From the NCBI RefSeq assembly GCF_009856625.1, contig NZ_CP047241.1:1860001-1924000 (forward strand): a DNA stretch of 64,000 nt. Direction: 5' to 3'. The first letter of the stretch is position 1. Each line of letters starts with the position of its first letter. Shown here in pieces: positions 1-8,960 of this stretch. The notes under the pieces are model-generated. The model was not told the origin of the DNA. It did not search any database and worked only from the letters and a program-made list of their open reading frames with translations. This DNA comes from Aquitalea denitrificans (lineage in GTDB: Bacteria > Pseudomonadota > Gammaproteobacteria > Burkholderiales > Chromobacteriaceae). Both the position numbers and the translations under genes were made by a program.

Positions 1-196
1 TGAAAATGCCGTGGATGGCGTCGTTGCTGGCCAGCATCAGGAAGGTGCAGTCCGGGTCGTCCACCAGCAGGGTGTTGAGGTTGATATTGTCCTGCACGTA
101 GTCGTCGGCCGGGCTGGGGAAGCCGGCGCGCACGCTGCTGGCCATCAACGGAATGCGCAGCGGGCTGGAGCGGGACAGGGGGATGGGGTAGTGCAT
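1..196 (-). CDS. UmuD-like LexA/S24-family protein, N-terminal part (runs off the window)
   Basis: Only the first 65 residues are inside the window; the gene continues past position 1. The stretch AGFPSPADDYVQDNINLN followed by LLVDDP aligns with the UmuD N-terminal region (cleavage site then DYVEQRIDLNQLL in E. coli), and Ala-Gly at the cleavage position is as in LexA. UmuD proteins self-cleave on RecA filaments and then serve error-prone polymerase V. Where UmuD has the catalytic serine motif SGDSM this protein reads SNDAI, so the serine appears to be alanine; it may be unable to self-cleave, or it is a divergent paralogue. Start ATG at 194-196 is chosen because the family homology begins soon after. 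No clear LexA box (CTG-N10-CAG) was found upstream. Family assignment fairly sure, activity not. Confidence 0.7.
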   Translation of the reverse strand, partial: MHYPIPLSRSSPLRIPLMASSVRAGFPSPADDYVQDNINLNTLLVDDPDCTFLMLASNDAIHGIF

Positions 197-300
197 GACA
201 CTGCTCTTTATGATTGTGTACAAAATCAAATATAGCAGAAAGCTGCCATGCAAGGCGTAGATTTTGCTGCTGGATAGTGGTGTACCTGGCTTGGTCCTGC

Positions 301-1398
301 TTACTGCAAGCTGCTGCAGCCTGCCGCTGTCAGTGGTCCGGCCTGGTCCGGCACATGGCCAAGTACCGGGCGGCGCCACCATGCGCTGGTTTCTGCCGGC
401 TGGCGGATGTCCAGCCTTTCGCCAAAGCAGGGGGTGCGTAGCGGCACGCCAGCTTGTGCGGCCAGTGTGCTGATGCGCTCCAGCGGTTCGGTCCAGCCAT
501 GCAGTGCCAAATCGAAAGTGCCGTTATGGATGGGCAGCAATACCGCGCCGCGCAGGTCGAGATGCGCTTGCAGGGTTTGCTCGGGGTGCATGTGCACGTC
601 TGCCCAGTCTTCGTTGTAGGCACCGTTTTCCAGCAGGGTGAGGTGGAAAGGGCCGTGGCACAGGCCGATTTGGCGAAAGCCGTCGAAATAACCGCTATCC
701 CCGCTGAAAAATACCCGGCTCTGGCTGCTGCCAATCACCCAGGATGCCCACAGGGTGCGGTTGCCGTCCGTCAGGCCGCGCCCGGAAAAGTGCTGGGCCG
801 GGGTGGCAGTGATGTGCAGCGGCCCGGCATCCAGCCCTTGCCACCAGTCCAGCTGGCGGATTTTTTCTGCCGGAATGCCCCAGGCTTGCAGGCGATCACC
901 CACCCCCAGCGGGGTGACGAACAAACGGGTCTTGTGCTGCAAGGCCTGTACGGTGCTGCGGTCCAGATGGTCGTAATGGTCGTGCGAAATGATCACCACA
1001 TCCAGCTGTGGCAAGGCTTCCAGCGCGATGGGCGGCGCGTGGAAACGCTTGGGACCGGCAAAGGAAAACGGCGAGGCGCGCTGGCCGAATACCGGGTCGG
1101 TCAGCAGGAAAACACCATCCAGCTTGAGCAGCACGCTGGAGTGGCCCAGCCGCCACAGGCTGTTGTCTGGTGCAGCGGCCAGGTCGGCCGGGCTCAGGGG
1201 CAGTGGCTGGATGGGCCGGTCAGGTACGGCGTGTGGTGATTTGTCGGTGAAAAATCGCAGCATGATGCGCAGGGTGTCGCGCAGCCCGCCAGCGCGGCGT
1301 GGCTGGGCATTGCGATAGCGGCCATCGCGCAGCAGGCTGCCGCCGGGTGATGGCTGGCCGGTTTCGGCTGCCGGTTTGTCTGTGTTCAAAGTGGGCAT
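301..1398 (-). CDS. MBL-fold metallo-hydrolase (UlaG / NAPE-PLD-like)
   Basis: A 365-residue metallo-beta-lactamase-fold hydrolase. The zinc signature HDHYDH is at residues 139-144, and further metal-ligand motifs follow (PAQHFSGRG, FFSGDSGYF, LPIHNGTFDL), the pattern of the UlaG / NAPE-phospholipase-D-like branch. There is no signal peptide, so it should be cytoplasmic. Substrate unknown. AGGAAG lies just before the ATG. It starts 44 bp after the aldo-keto-reductase-like gene on the same strand and probably shares its transcript, hence its TetR control. Confidence 0.8.
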   Translation of the reverse strand: MPTLNTDKPAAETGQPSPGGSLLRDGRYRNAQPRRAGGLRDTLRIMLRFFTDKSPHAVPDRPIQPLPLSPADLAAAPDNSLWRLGHSSVLLKLDGVFLLTDPVFGQRASPFSFAGPKRFHAPPIALEALPQLDVVIISHDHYDHLDRSTVQALQHKTRLFVTPLGVGDRLQAWGIPAEKIRQLDWWQGLDAGPLHITATPAQHFSGRGLTDGNRTLWASWVIGSSQSRVFFSGDSGYFDGFRQIGLCHGPFHLTLLENGAYNEDWADVHMHPEQTLQAHLDLRGAVLLPIHNGTFDLALHGWTEPLERISTLAAQAGVPLRTPCFGERLDIRQPAETSAWWRRPVLGHVPDQAGPLTAAGCSSLQ

Positions 1399-1442
1399 GG
1401 GGTTTCTTCCTGGTAAGGGAAATGAAATGGCTTGCAGCGGGC

Positions 1443-2441
1443 TCAGGCGCAGCTTCTTTCCAGCACGCCTTGTGCTGTCGGCATGTGTTCCTGCACGGCA
1501 AACCAGTCCGGCAATAGCGGCGTCGGGGTGCTGGCGGCATCCAGCAGCAGCAATTCGGCGGCGGACAGTTGCAGCTTGATGGCGTGCAGGGCGTCTGTTT
1601 GCTGCATGGCACTGTTGAAGGCCGGCACGATGCTGGAAACCGGTTCGCGGGCCAGCAGCCAGGCCAGGACAATCTGGTTGGCGCTGGCCTGATGGCGTGC
1701 TCCGATATCACGCAGCAGTTCGGCCAGTCTGTGCTTGCTGAGCTGGCCCTCTGGCGGTGTGCTGCCGGAGAGATAGCCCTGGGCTTGTACCGGGCCGGCA
1801 TGACTGTAGGGCTGGCCTGCCGGCGGGGGCTTTACGATCAGGCCCAGGCCGTAGCTTTGCAGCATGGGGATGGCTTCCCGCTCCGGGCTGCGGGTATTCA
1901 GGGCGTAGTGCAGCTCGCCAAAGCAGAAGGGTGCCCAGCCGTGACGCTGTTGCAATTCCAGCGCTTTGGCCGCCTTCCAGGCGGGCCAGTTGGCAAAGCC
2001 GAGATAACGGACTTTCCCGCTACGCACCATGTCGTCCAGCGCTTGCAGGGTTTCTTCCAGCGGCGTGTGCGGGTCTTCATGCGGTACCACGCACAGGTCC
2101 AGCCAGTCACTGCCCAGTCGTTTCAGGCTTTGCTCGACAGACCACACGATATCGCTGCGCGACAGGCCGGGGTGGCTGTGGGTGGTGCTGCGCCGGGCGC
2201 CAAGCCGGCTGCTGACCAGTACTTCGGCCCGACGTTTGCCCAGGGCCTTGGCCAGCAGCGATTCCGCCATCCCGTCCATGCAGCTGGTGGCATCAAACAG
2301 ATTGATGCCTGCATCCAGTGCCTGGGCTATGCTGCGGGTTGTCTGTTGTGCCGCATCCGGGCAGGACGGCTCTGGCCGCTGCACTGCACAGGCCAGACGG
2401 GAGAGGGTGGGGCCGCCAAGGCCCAGTCGCGCATAGTGCAT
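1443..2441 (-). CDS. Aldo/keto reductase-family protein with altered catalytic tetrad
   Basis: A 332-residue TIM-barrel protein of the aldo/keto reductase family: RSIAQALDAGINLFD near residues 36-50, then SLKRLGSDWLDL, LEETLQALDDMVRSGKVRYL and a C-terminal VLAWLL...SSIVPAF region typical of the NADPH site. The family tetrad is Asp-Tyr-Lys-His. Here Asp50 is kept, but the Tyr position is Met55, the Lys position is Arg79 (VSSRLG instead of TK-x-G) and the His position reads Pro120-His121. It may therefore be catalytically impaired or have a different role. Start ATG at 2439-2441 has AGGA upstream; an in-frame ATG at 2471 would overlap the operator-like site. Probably co-transcribed with the downstream metallo-hydrolase. 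Confidence 0.8.
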   Translation of the reverse strand: MHYARLGLGGPTLSRLACAVQRPEPSCPDAAQQTTRSIAQALDAGINLFDATSCMDGMAESLLAKALGKRRAEVLVSSRLGARRSTTHSHPGLSRSDIVWSVEQSLKRLGSDWLDLCVVPHEDPHTPLEETLQALDDMVRSGKVRYLGFANWPAWKAAKALELQQRHGWAPFCFGELHYALNTRSPEREAIPMLQSYGLGLIVKPPPAGQPYSHAGPVQAQGYLSGSTPPEGQLSKHRLAELLRDIGARHQASANQIVLAWLLAREPVSSIVPAFNSAMQQTDALHAIKLQLSAAELLLLDAASTPTPLLPDWFAVQEHMPTAQGVLERSCA

Positions 2442-2456
2442 GGCACAATCCTGTCG

Positions 2457-2470
2457 TGAGTACTCACTCA
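2457..2470. promoter_or_regulatory. Probable TetR operator before the AKR/MBL operon
   Basis: TGAGTACTCACTCA, 16 bp upstream of the AKR-like start codon, differs at two positions from the perfect palindrome TGAGTAATTACTCA found before the tetR gene. The recurrence of an unusual 14-mer before both transcripts points to one regulator. Confidence 0.5.
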
Positions 2471-2499
2471 TTATTTGGGCAAAAAAACCGGCGCAATTG

Positions 2500-3069
2500 T
2501 CAGCGCACCGAGCCGGACCAGAACACCCGGAATCCGGCGCTCTTGTAGGCCTGGCCATTGGCCGGGTCACGCACCACAAACTGGATGGTGGTTTCCGCCA
2601 GCGCCATGAACACCGCATCGGCAAAGCCGCCGGGCAGGGCGGAGAGGCCGTTGTTATCGGAGCAGGCCTGGGCGACACATTTGATGTCGGACAGCTGGCT
2701 TGCCACCGCAGTGCGGGTTTCATCGGTGACCTTGTCCGATACCACCAGCTGGTTCAGCGTCTTGAAAAAGGACAGATTGCTCACGCCCCAGTCGATATAG
2801 GCATCCCACAGCGCACGTACTTGTCCGTCCAGACTGTCGTGCACGGCCATGTGCTGGCGCAGCGCGGCAGCCAGATCCAGCTTCAGGTGGGTGTAGAGCG
2901 CGTTGTACAGCACATCCTTGGTGGCGAAATAGCGGAACAGCGTGCCTTCGGCCACGCCTGCGCCACGGGCAATCGATGCAGTGGACGCACCCAGCCCCTG
3001 CGCAGCCATGATGGCGGCGGCAGATTCAAGCAGGGCGATGCGTTTTTCTTCACTGCGGGGGAGAGCCAT
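2500..3069 (-). CDS. TetR-family transcriptional regulator
   Basis: A 189-residue TetR-type repressor. The N-terminal DNA-binding domain (residues about 7-55) shows the usual pattern ALLESAAAIMAAQG, then the helix-turn-helix ARGAGVAEGTLFRYFATKDVLY. The C-terminal ligand-binding domain is divergent, as usual, so the inducer cannot be read. It lies directly upstream of the AKR/MBL pair on the same strand, with operator-like sites both in front of itself and in front of AKR, which suggests autoregulation and control of the pair. Confidence 0.9.
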   Translation of the reverse strand: MALPRSEEKRIALLESAAAIMAAQGLGASTASIARGAGVAEGTLFRYFATKDVLYNALYTHLKLDLAAALRQHMAVHDSLDGQVRALWDAYIDWGVSNLSFFKTLNQLVVSDKVTDETRTAVASQLSDIKCVAQACSDNNGLSALPGGFADAVFMALAETTIQFVVRDPANGQAYKSAGFRVFWSGSVR

Positions 3070-3085
3070 GGGCGGGACAAGTAAG

Positions 3086-3099
3086 TGAGTAATTACTCA
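3086..3099. promoter_or_regulatory. Perfect palindrome, probable TetR autoregulatory operator
   Basis: TGAGTAATTACTCA is a perfect 14-bp inverted repeat 17 bp upstream of the tetR start codon. Size, position and the near-copy at 2457-2470 fit a TetR operator. Confidence 0.6.
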
Positions 3100-3292
3100 T
3101 TTTAGCCATGTTCTGCTGGCGTGAGCAAGCGCCATGCAATATTGCGGTGACATTGTGCTGCGGCAGTCCGCCACTTCCGGCTGCGTTTACCGCTGCAAGA
3201 TGGGGTGATGGCTAGCGGCTGACGCAGAATCTGCTGGCACATTGCGCCATCTTGCAAAATAATGCGTCAGTCTGCATGAGATTATTTCAATA

Positions 3293-4195
3293 ATGGCCCG
3301 CGAAAACCTGAATGACCTGCGTACATTTGTCCTGGTAGCCCGCGAGGGCAGCTTTACCCGTGCGGCGGCCAAGCTGGGTGTATCGCCCTCGGCGGTGAGT
3401 CATACCATGCGCGCGCTGGAGGAAAGCATGGGCATGCGCCTGGTTACCCGTACCACGCGCAGTGTGGCACTGACCACGGCAGGTGAGCAGGTGCTGGCCA
3501 TTTTTGCGCCCCGGCTGGACGAAATCGAAGCCGAGCTGTCGGTGCTGCGCGAGCAGCGTGACAAACCGGCGGGCAGCATCCGCATCACCGCGACCGATTT
3601 TGCCGCCGAGCAATACCTGCTGCCCAAGCTGGCGCAGCTGTTGCCGGACTACCCGGATGTGCAGGTGGAGTTGTCCATCGACTACGGCCTCACCGACATT
3701 GTGGCGCAGCGCTTTGATGCCGGTATCCGCTTTGGCGACCAGGTAGCGCGTGACATGATTGCCGTGCGCATCAGCCCGGATATCCAGACCACCGTGGTGG
3801 CCACGCCAGCCTACTTTGCCCGCCACGGTGTACCAGCGCACCCGCGCGAGCTGACCGAGCACAATTGCATCAGCATGCGCCTGCCCACCTATGGCGGGCT
3901 GTACGCCTGGGAGTTCGAGCAGGGCGCGCACAAGTTTTCCATCCGGGTGGGTGGCCAGCTCATCATCAACACCCTGCCGCAGATGCTCAATGCCGCGCTG
4001 GCCGGCATGGGCATTGCCTATACCGCCCGCGATTATGTGCAGCCTTATCTCGCTGATGGCCGCCTGCAGGAAGTGCTGCAACCCTGGTGCGCGGTATTTC
4101 CCGGTTTTCATCTCTACTACCCCAGCCGCCGCCAGTCTTCCCGTGCACTGATGCTGCTGGTGGATGCCTTGCGCTACCACGCCAGCCAGGCATAA
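3293..4195 (+). CDS. LysR-family regulator, probable activator of the RND pump
   Basis: A 300-residue LysR-type regulator. Winged helix at residues about 5-62 (FVLVAREGSFTRAAAKLGVSPSAVSHTMRALEE, RLVTRTTRSVALT), then a periplasmic-binding-protein-like effector domain. It is read in the same direction as, and 287 bp upstream of, the RND efflux operon. MexT and BpeT, which control MexEF-OprN and BpeEF-OprC, occupy the same relative position, so control of the pump is likely; effector unknown. Confidence 0.88.
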   Translation: MARENLNDLRTFVLVAREGSFTRAAAKLGVSPSAVSHTMRALEESMGMRLVTRTTRSVALTTAGEQVLAIFAPRLDEIEAELSVLREQRDKPAGSIRITATDFAAEQYLLPKLAQLLPDYPDVQVELSIDYGLTDIVAQRFDAGIRFGDQVARDMIAVRISPDIQTTVVATPAYFARHGVPAHPRELTEHNCISMRLPTYGGLYAWEFEQGAHKFSIRVGGQLIINTLPQMLNAALAGMGIAYTARDYVQPYLADGRLQEVLQPWCAVFPGFHLYYPSRRQSSRALMLLVDALRYHASQA

Positions 4196-4482
4196 CTCTT
4201 CCCGTCACGCATGTCCCTCATGCAGCTTGCGCTGTCATTGATGAATTTATCTCACAATGGCATGCATGAAATTGCATCTAGTTCAGCAAAATGCCAGCTG
4301 ATACATTTGCGTCCCTGATCAAGCGGTGAATACCCGGCTGGCATGTGCTGGCCGTCGTGCCGTGTTCACCCGACAACAAGACAGTGCCGCTGCGGCCAGC
4401 CCGCACAGGCACTGCGTCGCCTTACCTGTCCGGTCACGCGTTTTGCGCTGGCCATCTGTGCTGACCTTACGGAACCAAACAC

Positions 4483-5685
4483 ATGAACCCACCCAACAAG
4501 GGCCGGCGACCGCTGGCCATGACTGCCATTTCCTTTGCCGTGCTGGCTGCACTTGGCACCGCCACCTGGCTGGGCCTGCATAGCCAGACGGTGCAGGCGG
4601 ATGCCCCGGCTGCCGCCAGCCAGGCTGTTCCTGTTTCTGCTGCCTTGCTGGTGCAGCAGGAGGTCAGCAGCTGGCAGGATTTTTCCGGCCGCCTGGAGGC
4701 GGTGGAACGGGTGGAGCTGCGCTCGCGCGTGGCCGGTGCCATCCAGTCCGTGCATTTTCGTGAAGGTGCGCTGGTGAAGGCCGGCGACCTGTTGGTGACT
4801 ATCGACCCTGCACCGTATCAGGCCGAGGTGGACCGTGCCGCCGCCCAGGTGGCCGCCGCCCAGTCCCAGCTGGTATTCGCCCGCAGCGAGCAGGAACGCG
4901 CCAGCCGCATGCTGGCCGACCACGCCATTGCCCAGCGCGATGCGGACGAGCGCAACAACGCCGCCCGCGCCGCCGATGCCAGCCTGAAGGCCGCGCAGGC
5001 CGCCTTGCAGACGGCACGGCTGAACCTGGGCTACACCGCCATTCGCGCGCCGGTATCCGGCCGGGTGGGCAAGCTGTTGGTGACTACCGGCAACCTGGTA
5101 TCGGCCGGGCCGGACTCGCCGGTGCTCACCACCCTGGTGTCGGTAAACCCGGTGTATGCCAGCTTTGATGCCGACGAGGAAACCGTGAACAAGGCGCTGG
5201 CCGAGCTGCCGGATGCCGGCGCTGCCCGTGCGCGGCTGGGTGACATTCCGCTACAGGTAGCCACCAGCACCGCGCAAACCTTCCCCGCCAAACTGCAACT
5301 GGTGGACAACCAGGTGGATGGCAAGAGCGGCACGGTCAAGCTGCGCGCCACGGTGGACAACCGCGACGGCGTGCTGATTCCCGGCCAGTTCGTGCGTATC
5401 CGGCTGGGGCAGGCCAAGCGTCATCCGGCGCTGCTGCTGAACGAGCAGGCCATCGGCACCGATCAGGACAAGCGCTTTGTCATGGTGGTCGACAAGGACA
5501 GCAAGGCGCGTTACCGCCAGGTGCAGTTGGGGGCCAGTGTCGATGGCCTGCGCATTGTCACCGCCGGCCTGCATGCCGGTGAGCGGGTGATTGTGGACGG
5601 CCTGCAGAAAGTGCAGCCGGGTGCAGCGGTCGCACCGCACATGGTGCCGATGCAGCCCCCTGCCAGCGCCGCGGCCAATAGCTGA
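4483..5685 (+). CDS. RND efflux periplasmic adaptor (MexE-like)
   Basis: A 400-residue membrane-fusion protein linking the inner-membrane pump to the outer-membrane channel. An N-terminal hydrophobic segment (residues about 13-32) anchors or exports it; no lipobox cysteine is evident. Then come the first lipoyl half (VELRSRVAGAIQSVHFREGALVKAGDLL), a coiled-coil hairpin (residues about 105-180, Ala/Arg-rich), the second lipoyl half (YTAIRAPVSGRVGKLLVTTG) and the beta-barrel and membrane-proximal domains (GQFVRIRLG). Length is normal. It lies 20 bp before the pump gene, forming an operon with the two following genes. Confidence 0.92.
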   Translation: MNPPNKGRRPLAMTAISFAVLAALGTATWLGLHSQTVQADAPAAASQAVPVSAALLVQQEVSSWQDFSGRLEAVERVELRSRVAGAIQSVHFREGALVKAGDLLVTIDPAPYQAEVDRAAAQVAAAQSQLVFARSEQERASRMLADHAIAQRDADERNNAARAADASLKAAQAALQTARLNLGYTAIRAPVSGRVGKLLVTTGNLVSAGPDSPVLTTLVSVNPVYASFDADEETVNKALAELPDAGAARARLGDIPLQVATSTAQTFPAKLQLVDNQVDGKSGTVKLRATVDNRDGVLIPGQFVRIRLGQAKRHPALLLNEQAIGTDQDKRFVMVVDKDSKARYRQVQLGASVDGLRIVTAGLHAGERVIVDGLQKVQPGAAVAPHMVPMQPPASAAANS

Positions 5686-5705
5686 TTTCCACGCGAAAGA
5701 CATTC

Positions 5706-8700
5706 ATGAACCTATCCAAATTCTTCATCGACCGCCCGATTTTTGCCGGGGTGCTGTCGCTGCTGATTTTCCTGGCGGGCCTGCTGTCCTTGCGGGTGTT
5801 GCCGATTTCGGAATACCCGGAAGTGGTGCCGCCGCAAATCATCGTGCGGGCGCAGTTTCCCGGTGCCAACCCCAAGGTGATTGCCGAATCGGTGGCCACA
5901 CCGCTGGAAGAGGCCATCAACGGCACCGAAGGCATGCTGTACATGAGCAGCCAGGCCACCACCGACGGCCTGATGACGCTGACGGTGACTTTCCAGATTG
6001 GCACCGACCCGGACAAGGCACAGCAATTGGTGCAAAACCGTGTGGCGCAGGCCGAACCGCGCCTGCCGGAAGACGTGCGCCGCCTGGGCCTGACCACAAT
6101 CAAGAGCAGCCCGGACCTGACGCTGGTGGTGCACCTGCTGTCGCCCAATGGCCGCTACGACATGACCTATCTGCGCAACTACGCCATTCTCAATGTGCGT
6201 GACCGGCTGGCGCGTATCAGCGGCGTGGGGCAGGTGGGGCTGTATGGTGCGGGCGATTACTCCATGCGCATCTGGCTGGACCCGCAGAAAGTGGCCATGC
6301 ATGGCTTGTCGGCCAGCGAGGTGGTGAGCGCCATCCGCGAACAGAACGTGCAGGCCGCCGCCGGCAGCATCGGAGCTTCGCCCAGTGCCAAGGGCATCCA
6401 GCTGCAATTCCCCATCAACGCGCAGGGCAGCCTGCAAACCGAGCAGGAATTCGGCGACATCATCGTCAAGACCGGTGCCGACGGTGCGGTAACGCGCCTG
6501 CGTGAGCTGGGCCGCATCGAGCTGGGCGCGTCGGAATACGCGCTGCACTCCACGCTGGACAACAAGGCCGCTGTAGCCATTCCGGTATCGCAGGCCCCCG
6601 GTTCCAATGCCTTGCAGATTTCCGACCAGGTACGCGCCACCATGGCCGAACTGAAGAAATCCATGCCGGAAGGGGTGGACTACGCCATCGACTACGACCC
6701 CACCCAGTTTGTGCGCGCGTCGATCGAGTCGGTAGTGCACACCCTGCTGGAAGCCATCGCGCTGGTGGTGCTGGTGGTGATCCTGTTCCTGCAAACCTGG
6801 CGTGCCTCGCTGATTCCGCTGCTGGCGGTGCCGGTGTCCATTGTCGGTACTTTCGCGGTGATGCACGGCTTTGGCTTCACCATCAACACCCTGTCCTTGT
6901 TTGGGCTGGTGCTGGCCATCGGCATTGTGGTGGATGACGCCATCGTGGTGGTGGAAAACGTGGAGCGCAACATCGAGGCCGGGCTGGACCCGCGTGCGGC
7001 ATCCTACCGCGCCATGCGTGAAGTATCCGGCCCCATCATCGCCATTGCGCTGGTGCTGGTGGCGGTATTCGTGCCGCTGGCCTTCATCGGCGGCCTGAGC
7101 GGCATGTTCTACAAGCAGTTTGCGCTGACCATTGCCATTTCCACGGTGATTTCCGCCATCAACTCGCTGACGCTGTCACCGGCACTGGCGGCCTTGCTGC
7201 TGCAACGCCACGATGCGCCGCAAGACTGGCTGACCCGCCAGATGGACCGCTGGCTGGGTGGTTTCTTCGACCGCTTCAACAGCCTGTTCAACCGCGGTGC
7301 CACGCGTTACAGCCAGGGCGTGAAGCAGGCCATCGGCCGCAAGTTTGTCATGCTGGCCATCTATGCCGGGCTGGCCGCGCTGACTGCCGGGCTGTTCCAC
7401 AGCATTCCGGGCGGTTTTGTCCCGGCGCAGGACAAGCAATACCTGATCGGTTTTGCCCAGTTGCCGGACGGAGCCACGCTGGACCGTACCGATGCGGTGA
7501 TTCACCGCATGAGCGACATCGCGCTGAAGATACCGGGCGTGGAGCACGCCATTGCCTTCCCCGGCCTGTCGATCAACGGTTTCACCAACAGTGCCAACTC
7601 CGGTATCGTGTTTGTCACCCTCAAGCCCTTCGAGGAGCGGCGCGGCAAGGCCATGAGCGCCAATGCCATTGCCGGGGCGATGAATGCCGAGTTTGGCAAG
7701 TTGCAGGACGCCTTTGTGGTGATGTTCCCGCCGCCGCCGGTACAGGGGCTGGGCACCACCGGTGGTTTCAAGCTGCAACTGGAAGACCGTGGCGGCCTGG
7801 GTTACGAGGCCATGGACAAGGCAGTGAAGGCTTTCATGGCCGGTGCCGCCAAGGCGCCGGAACTGGCCGGGCTGTATACCAGCTACCAGCTGAACGTGCC
7901 GCAGCTGCTGGCTGACCTGGACCGCAGCAAGGCCCAGCAGCTGGGGGTGAAGGTGACCGACGTGTTCAACACCATGCAGATTTATCTGGGCAGCCTGTAC
8001 GTCAACGACTTCAACAAGTTTGGCCGTACCTACACCGTGCGGGTGCAGGCGGATGCCAACTTCCGTGCGCGGCCGGAAGACGTGGGCCAGCTGCAGGTGC
8101 GCTCGGCCAACGGCAGCATGGTGCCGCTGTCGGCCCTGCTCAAGGTCAAGCCCAGCTTCGGGCCGGAACGGGCCATGCGTTACAACGGTTTCCTGGCTGC
8201 TGACATCAATGGCGGTGCCGCGCCTGGCTATTCCAGCGGACAGGCACAAGAGGCCGTGGCACGCGTGGCCGCGCAAACCCTGCCGCCTGGTATTGGCTAT
8301 GAGTGGACCGAGCTGACCTATCAGGAAATCCTGGCGGGCAATTCCGGCAGCTGGGTATTCCCCATTGCCATCCTGCTGGTGTTCCTGGTGCTGGCGGCGC
8401 AGTACGAAAGCCTGGCCTTGCCGCTGGCCATCATCCTGATTGTGCCGATGGCGCTGCTGGCGGCCATGGCCGGGGTGTGGCTGAGCCACGGCGACAACAA
8501 TGTGTTCACCCAGATCGGCCTGGTGGTGCTGGTGGGCCTGAGTGCCAAGAACGCCATCCTGATTGTCGAGTTTGCCCGCGAGCTGGAGTTTGCTGGTCGC
8601 AGTCCGCTGCAGGCCGCCATTGAAGCCAGCCGCCTGCGCTTGCGTCCCATCCTGATGACCTCGATGGCCTTCATCATGGGCGTGCTGCCGCTGGTGCTGG

Positions 8701-8948
8701 CGCAAGGTGCCGGGGCGGAAATGCGCAATGCCATGGGCGTGGCGGTGTTCAGCGGCATGATAGGCGTCACCGTATTCGGGCTGTTCCTCACCCCGGTGTT
8801 TTATGTGCTGATGCGCCGTCTGTCCGGCAACAAGCCGCTGAAGCTACACGGCGAAGTGCCGCATCTGGACCCGATCGCCCAGCCGCCCATGGGGCATGAG
8901 CACGGCCATGCACTGCACCCGGCTGCCCAGCAACACCATGTCGAATAA
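5706..8948 (+). CDS. RND multidrug efflux transporter, MexF/BpeF-type (HAE1)
   Basis: A 1080-residue inner-membrane proton-driven drug exporter. The start MNLSKFFIDRPIFAGVLSLL and ISEYPEVVPP are typical of MexF-type pumps. The duplicated architecture of 12 membrane segments and two large periplasmic loops is visible; the proton-relay acidic pair is at residues 410-411 in IVVDDAIVVVENVERN, and the second-half lysine motif reads GLSAKNAILIVEFA. MexF-type pumps typically export chloramphenicol, quinolones and trimethoprim; the actual substrates here are not readable. The C-terminus is His-rich (MGHEHGHALH), which is unusual and may be strain-specific. Complete gene, 12 bp before the outer-membrane factor. 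Confidence 0.94.
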   Translation: MNLSKFFIDRPIFAGVLSLLIFLAGLLSLRVLPISEYPEVVPPQIIVRAQFPGANPKVIAESVATPLEEAINGTEGMLYMSSQATTDGLMTLTVTFQIGTDPDKAQQLVQNRVAQAEPRLPEDVRRLGLTTIKSSPDLTLVVHLLSPNGRYDMTYLRNYAILNVRDRLARISGVGQVGLYGAGDYSMRIWLDPQKVAMHGLSASEVVSAIREQNVQAAAGSIGASPSAKGIQLQFPINAQGSLQTEQEFGDIIVKTGADGAVTRLRELGRIELGASEYALHSTLDNKAAVAIPVSQAPGSNALQISDQVRATMAELKKSMPEGVDYAIDYDPTQFVRASIESVVHTLLEAIALVVLVVILFLQTWRASLIPLLAVPVSIVGTFAVMHGFGFTINTLSLFGLVLAIGIVVDDAIVVVENVERNIEAGLDPRAASYRAMREVSGPIIAIALVLVAVFVPLAFIGGLSGMFYKQFALTIAISTVISAINSLTLSPALAALLLQRHDAPQDWLTRQMDRWLGGFFDRFNSLFNRGATRYSQGVKQAIGRKFVMLAIYAGLAALTAGLFHSIPGGFVPAQDKQYLIGFAQLPDGATLDRTDAVIHRMSDIALKIPGVEHAIAFPGLSINGFTNSANSGIVFVTLKPFEERRGKAMSANAIAGAMNAEFGKLQDAFVVMFPPPPVQGLGTTGGFKLQLEDRGGLGYEAMDKAVKAFMAGAAKAPELAGLYTSYQLNVPQLLADLDRSKAQQLGVKVTDVFNTMQIYLGSLYVNDFNKFGRTYTVRVQADANFRARPEDVGQLQVRSANGSMVPLSALLKVKPSFGPERAMRYNGFLAADINGGAAPGYSSGQAQEAVARVAAQTLPPGIGYEWTELTYQEILAGNSGSWVFPIAILLVFLVLAAQYESLALPLAIILIVPMALLAAMAGVWLSHGDNNVFTQIGLVVLVGLSAKNAILIVEFARELEFAGRSPLQAAIEASRLRLRPILMTSMAFIMGVLPLVLAQGAGAEMRNAMGVAVFSGMIGVTVFGLFLTPVFYVLMRRLSGNKPLKLHGEVPHLDPIAQPPMGHEHGHALHPAAQQHHVE

Positions 8949-8960
8949 GGAAGCGGATAG

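Noticed and set aside
197..300. LexA (SOS) box before the UmuD-like gene
   Set aside because: No CTG-N10-CAG arrangement was found; only AT-rich sequence with partial resemblance.
5712..8705. Long antisense frames opposite the RND pump gene
   Set aside because: Shadow frames of a strongly conserved MexF-type gene.
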